A DNA stretch of 7,599 nt. Source: JBIIUJ01 sp044340025 (GTDB taxonomy: Bacteria; Pseudomonadota; Alphaproteobacteria; Caulobacterales; Aquidulcibacteraceae). This document shows positions 6,865-7,599 of the stretch, piece after piece (the stretch's first letter is position 1; every line of letters begins with the position of its first letter). The translations under genes and the position numbers were made by a program. The DNA is taken from assembly GCA_044340025.1 (NCBI GenBank), contig JBIIUJ010000127.1, forward strand, positions 1 through 7,599. The letters are read 5' to 3'. Under the pieces are notes generated by a model, which ran no database searches, was not told the origin of the DNA, and worked only from the letters and a program-made list of their open reading frames with translations.

Positions 6865-7446
6865 ATGAAATACACATTGTTGGTGACAGCTTTTGCGGCG
6901 CTGGCCGCCCCGGCTGTCGCCCAGCCCTTCGCCGGCCCCTGGGTGGGCGCCGAAGCCGCGCTTGAAGACTATGGCCCCCATCAAGGCGAAGCCTTTGCGC
7001 TGGTCGCGGGCTTCGACTTCGCGATCGCGGAACGCTGGAACGCAGGCGTCGGCGCGCGCTGGACAGCGGCTGGCGTGACCGAGACCGAGCGGTTTCGCCG
7101 CGGCCAGAACACCTCCACCACGAGGGTCGCCTTCGAAGACCAGTGGGGCGTGACCGCCAGGGTCGGTCGCCGGTTTGGCGAGCGGGTCTTCGTGTTCGCC
7201 GAGGCGGGCTACGAGCGCTTTCATCTCAACGCGGTCCGCGAATTGAGAGCGGATGTATGCGCGCCGCCCAATGGCTGTCTGATTTCCCGTCTGGACGGCT
7301 CGTTTGACGAGGAGATGCCAACCCTTGGCCTCGGCGCGGAATGGGCGCTCACCGAGCAGGCAAGCCTGAAGGCGACCTATGCATATGGCGATTCCGATGC
7401 GTTCGAGCGCAACCGTTTCAGCCTGTCGGCGGGCTGGCGCTTCTAG
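6865..7446 (+). CDS. Outer-membrane beta-barrel protein (small OmpA/OmpW-like porin family)
   Basis: A 193-aa protein. The ATG at 6865 has GGAG at 6854-6857, 7 nt upstream; in-frame upstream codons overlap the urcA-like gene and lack a signal sequence. Residues 1-20 are a clear signal peptide (LAAPAVAQ, cleavage after Ala19 or Gln20). The mature chain alternates polar and hydrophobic/aromatic residues in about eight strands (AGPWVGAEAAL, AFALVAGFDFAI, WNAGVGARWTA, WGVTARVGRRF, VFVFAEAGYERF, MPTLGLGAEWAL, ASLKATYAYGD) and ends RFSLSAGWRF, with the terminal Phe needed for barrel assembly by BamA. The loop around 120-150 holds two Cys (132 and 138) that could form a disulfide on the cell surface. 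Function (pore, adhesion or structural) is not evident. Confidence 0.82.
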   Translation: MKYTLLVTAFAALAAPAVAQPFAGPWVGAEAALEDYGPHQGEAFALVAGFDFAIAERWNAGVGARWTAAGVTETERFRRGQNTSTTRVAFEDQWGVTARVGRRFGERVFVFAEAGYERFHLNAVRELRADVCAPPNGCLISRLDGSFDEEMPTLGLGAEWALTEQASLKATYAYGDSDAFERNRFSLSAGWRF

Positions 7447-7470
7447 CAGCGGTTCAACAAGGAGACGACC

Positions 7471-7501
7471 ATGCTGGTTTTGTCCATTCTGGCGCTTGTC
7501 T
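7471..7501 (+). pseudogene. 5' remnant of a small gene interrupted by the insertion sequence
   Basis: A good AAGGAG (7459-7464) stands 6 nt before an ATG that opens a hydrophobic start (MLVLSILALV), like a signal peptide or membrane anchor. Ten codons later the sequence changes into the putative IS left end at about 7502. Reading through the IS gives a 40-codon frame ending at a TGA at 7591-7593, which overlaps the transposase start in another frame and is unlikely to be native. It was probably the third gene after the urcA-like and barrel genes; the rest should lie beyond the IS. Identity cannot be told from ten residues. Confidence 0.45.
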
Positions 7502-7599
7502 GGGACTGTCAGGATTTCCGTGTGTGGGCGGGCATAATGGGTAAGAAGGAGTCCCACTATGTCTCGACGCAAAGAACCTGTGATCCCGTCTGATTTGCT
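7502..7599 (+). mobile_element. Left end of an IS256-family insertion sequence (continues past window)
   Basis: The stretch from 7502 (GGGACTGTCAGGATTTCCGT) looks like the terminal inverted repeat of IS256/Mutator-type elements, which often carry a TTTCCGTGT core. A transposase start follows about 57 bp inside, as expected for this family. The exact boundary is judged from the TIR-like sequence and from the break in the host gene. IS256 elements duplicate 8-9 bp of target, so the bases just before 7502 (CGCTTGTCT, 7493-7501) should recur after the right end. A CATAAT at 7533-7538 could be a -10 element for the transposase, but I see no well-spaced -35. Confidence 0.68.
7559..7599 (+). CDS. 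IS256-family transposase, first 13 codons only
   Basis: An ATG at 7559 with AAGGAG (7546-7551) 7 nt upstream opens MSRRKEPVIPSDL, closely resembling the usual N-terminus of IS256-family (Mutator-type DDE) transposases in alphaproteobacteria, which begin M-x-RRKEPxIPxxLLDQLL. The gene runs off the right edge, so neither the DDE residues nor intactness can be judged. Confidence 0.68.
   Translation, partial: MSRRKEPVIPSDL

Noticed and set aside
7506..7511. CTGTCA resembling a Pho-box half site
   Set aside because: It lies in the putative IS terminal repeat, has no second half-site at the proper spacing, and no phosphonate gene is downstream.
6757..7572. A 271-codon minus-strand frame across the barrel gene and the IS end
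   Set aside because: It spans a host gene, an intergenic gap and the IS boundary, which no native gene would do, and the barrel protein is convincing on the plus strand.

Overview
This is a GC-rich window (by eye around two-thirds G+C) with dense, short-spaced genes, almost certainly from an alphaproteobacterium. The UrcA-type protein and the general gene style point towards Caulobacterales, Maricaulales/Hyphomonadaceae or Sphingomonadales; that placement is inference. There are seven intact or edge-cut host genes, the remains of one more small gene, and the first ~98 bases of an IS256-family insertion sequence at the right edge.

Left part (1-2175, + strand): a phosphonate acquisition and degradation operon. 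It holds the 3' part of phnE (ABC permease), a phnD-like lipoprotein (substrate-binding protein), and an HD-domain protein. In the HD protein all six metal-ligand positions, and their spacing, match the PhnZ/TmpB family of mixed-valent diiron oxygenases, which cleave the C-P bond of 1-hydroxyphosphonates. The transporter would import an organophosphonate. A partner hydroxylase (PhnY/TmpA type, not in this window) would alpha-hydroxylate it, and the HD enzyme would release phosphate. One active-site position that contacts substrate in PhnZ differs here, so the substrate may not be 2-aminoethylphosphonate.

Middle (2289-4193, + strand): a large exported metallophosphoesterase with a LamG-like N-terminal domain, a fibronectin-III-like domain and a calcineurin-type catalytic domain with two altered motifs. 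It follows the phosphonate genes by 113 bp and may be a phosphorus-scavenging partner in the periplasm or outside the cell. It converges on a minus-strand regulator across a 152-bp gap holding a strong hairpin.

Right part: the minus-strand gene (4346-6469) encodes a SARP/BTAD-type transcription regulator fused to a TolB-like domain and TPR repeats. It is divergent, across only 46 bp carrying a 13-bp palindrome, from a pair of small envelope genes: a UrcA-family periplasmic protein and an outer-membrane beta-barrel. A further small gene began 24 bp after the barrel gene but is cut after ten codons by the IS256-type element, whose transposase start lies at the window's end.
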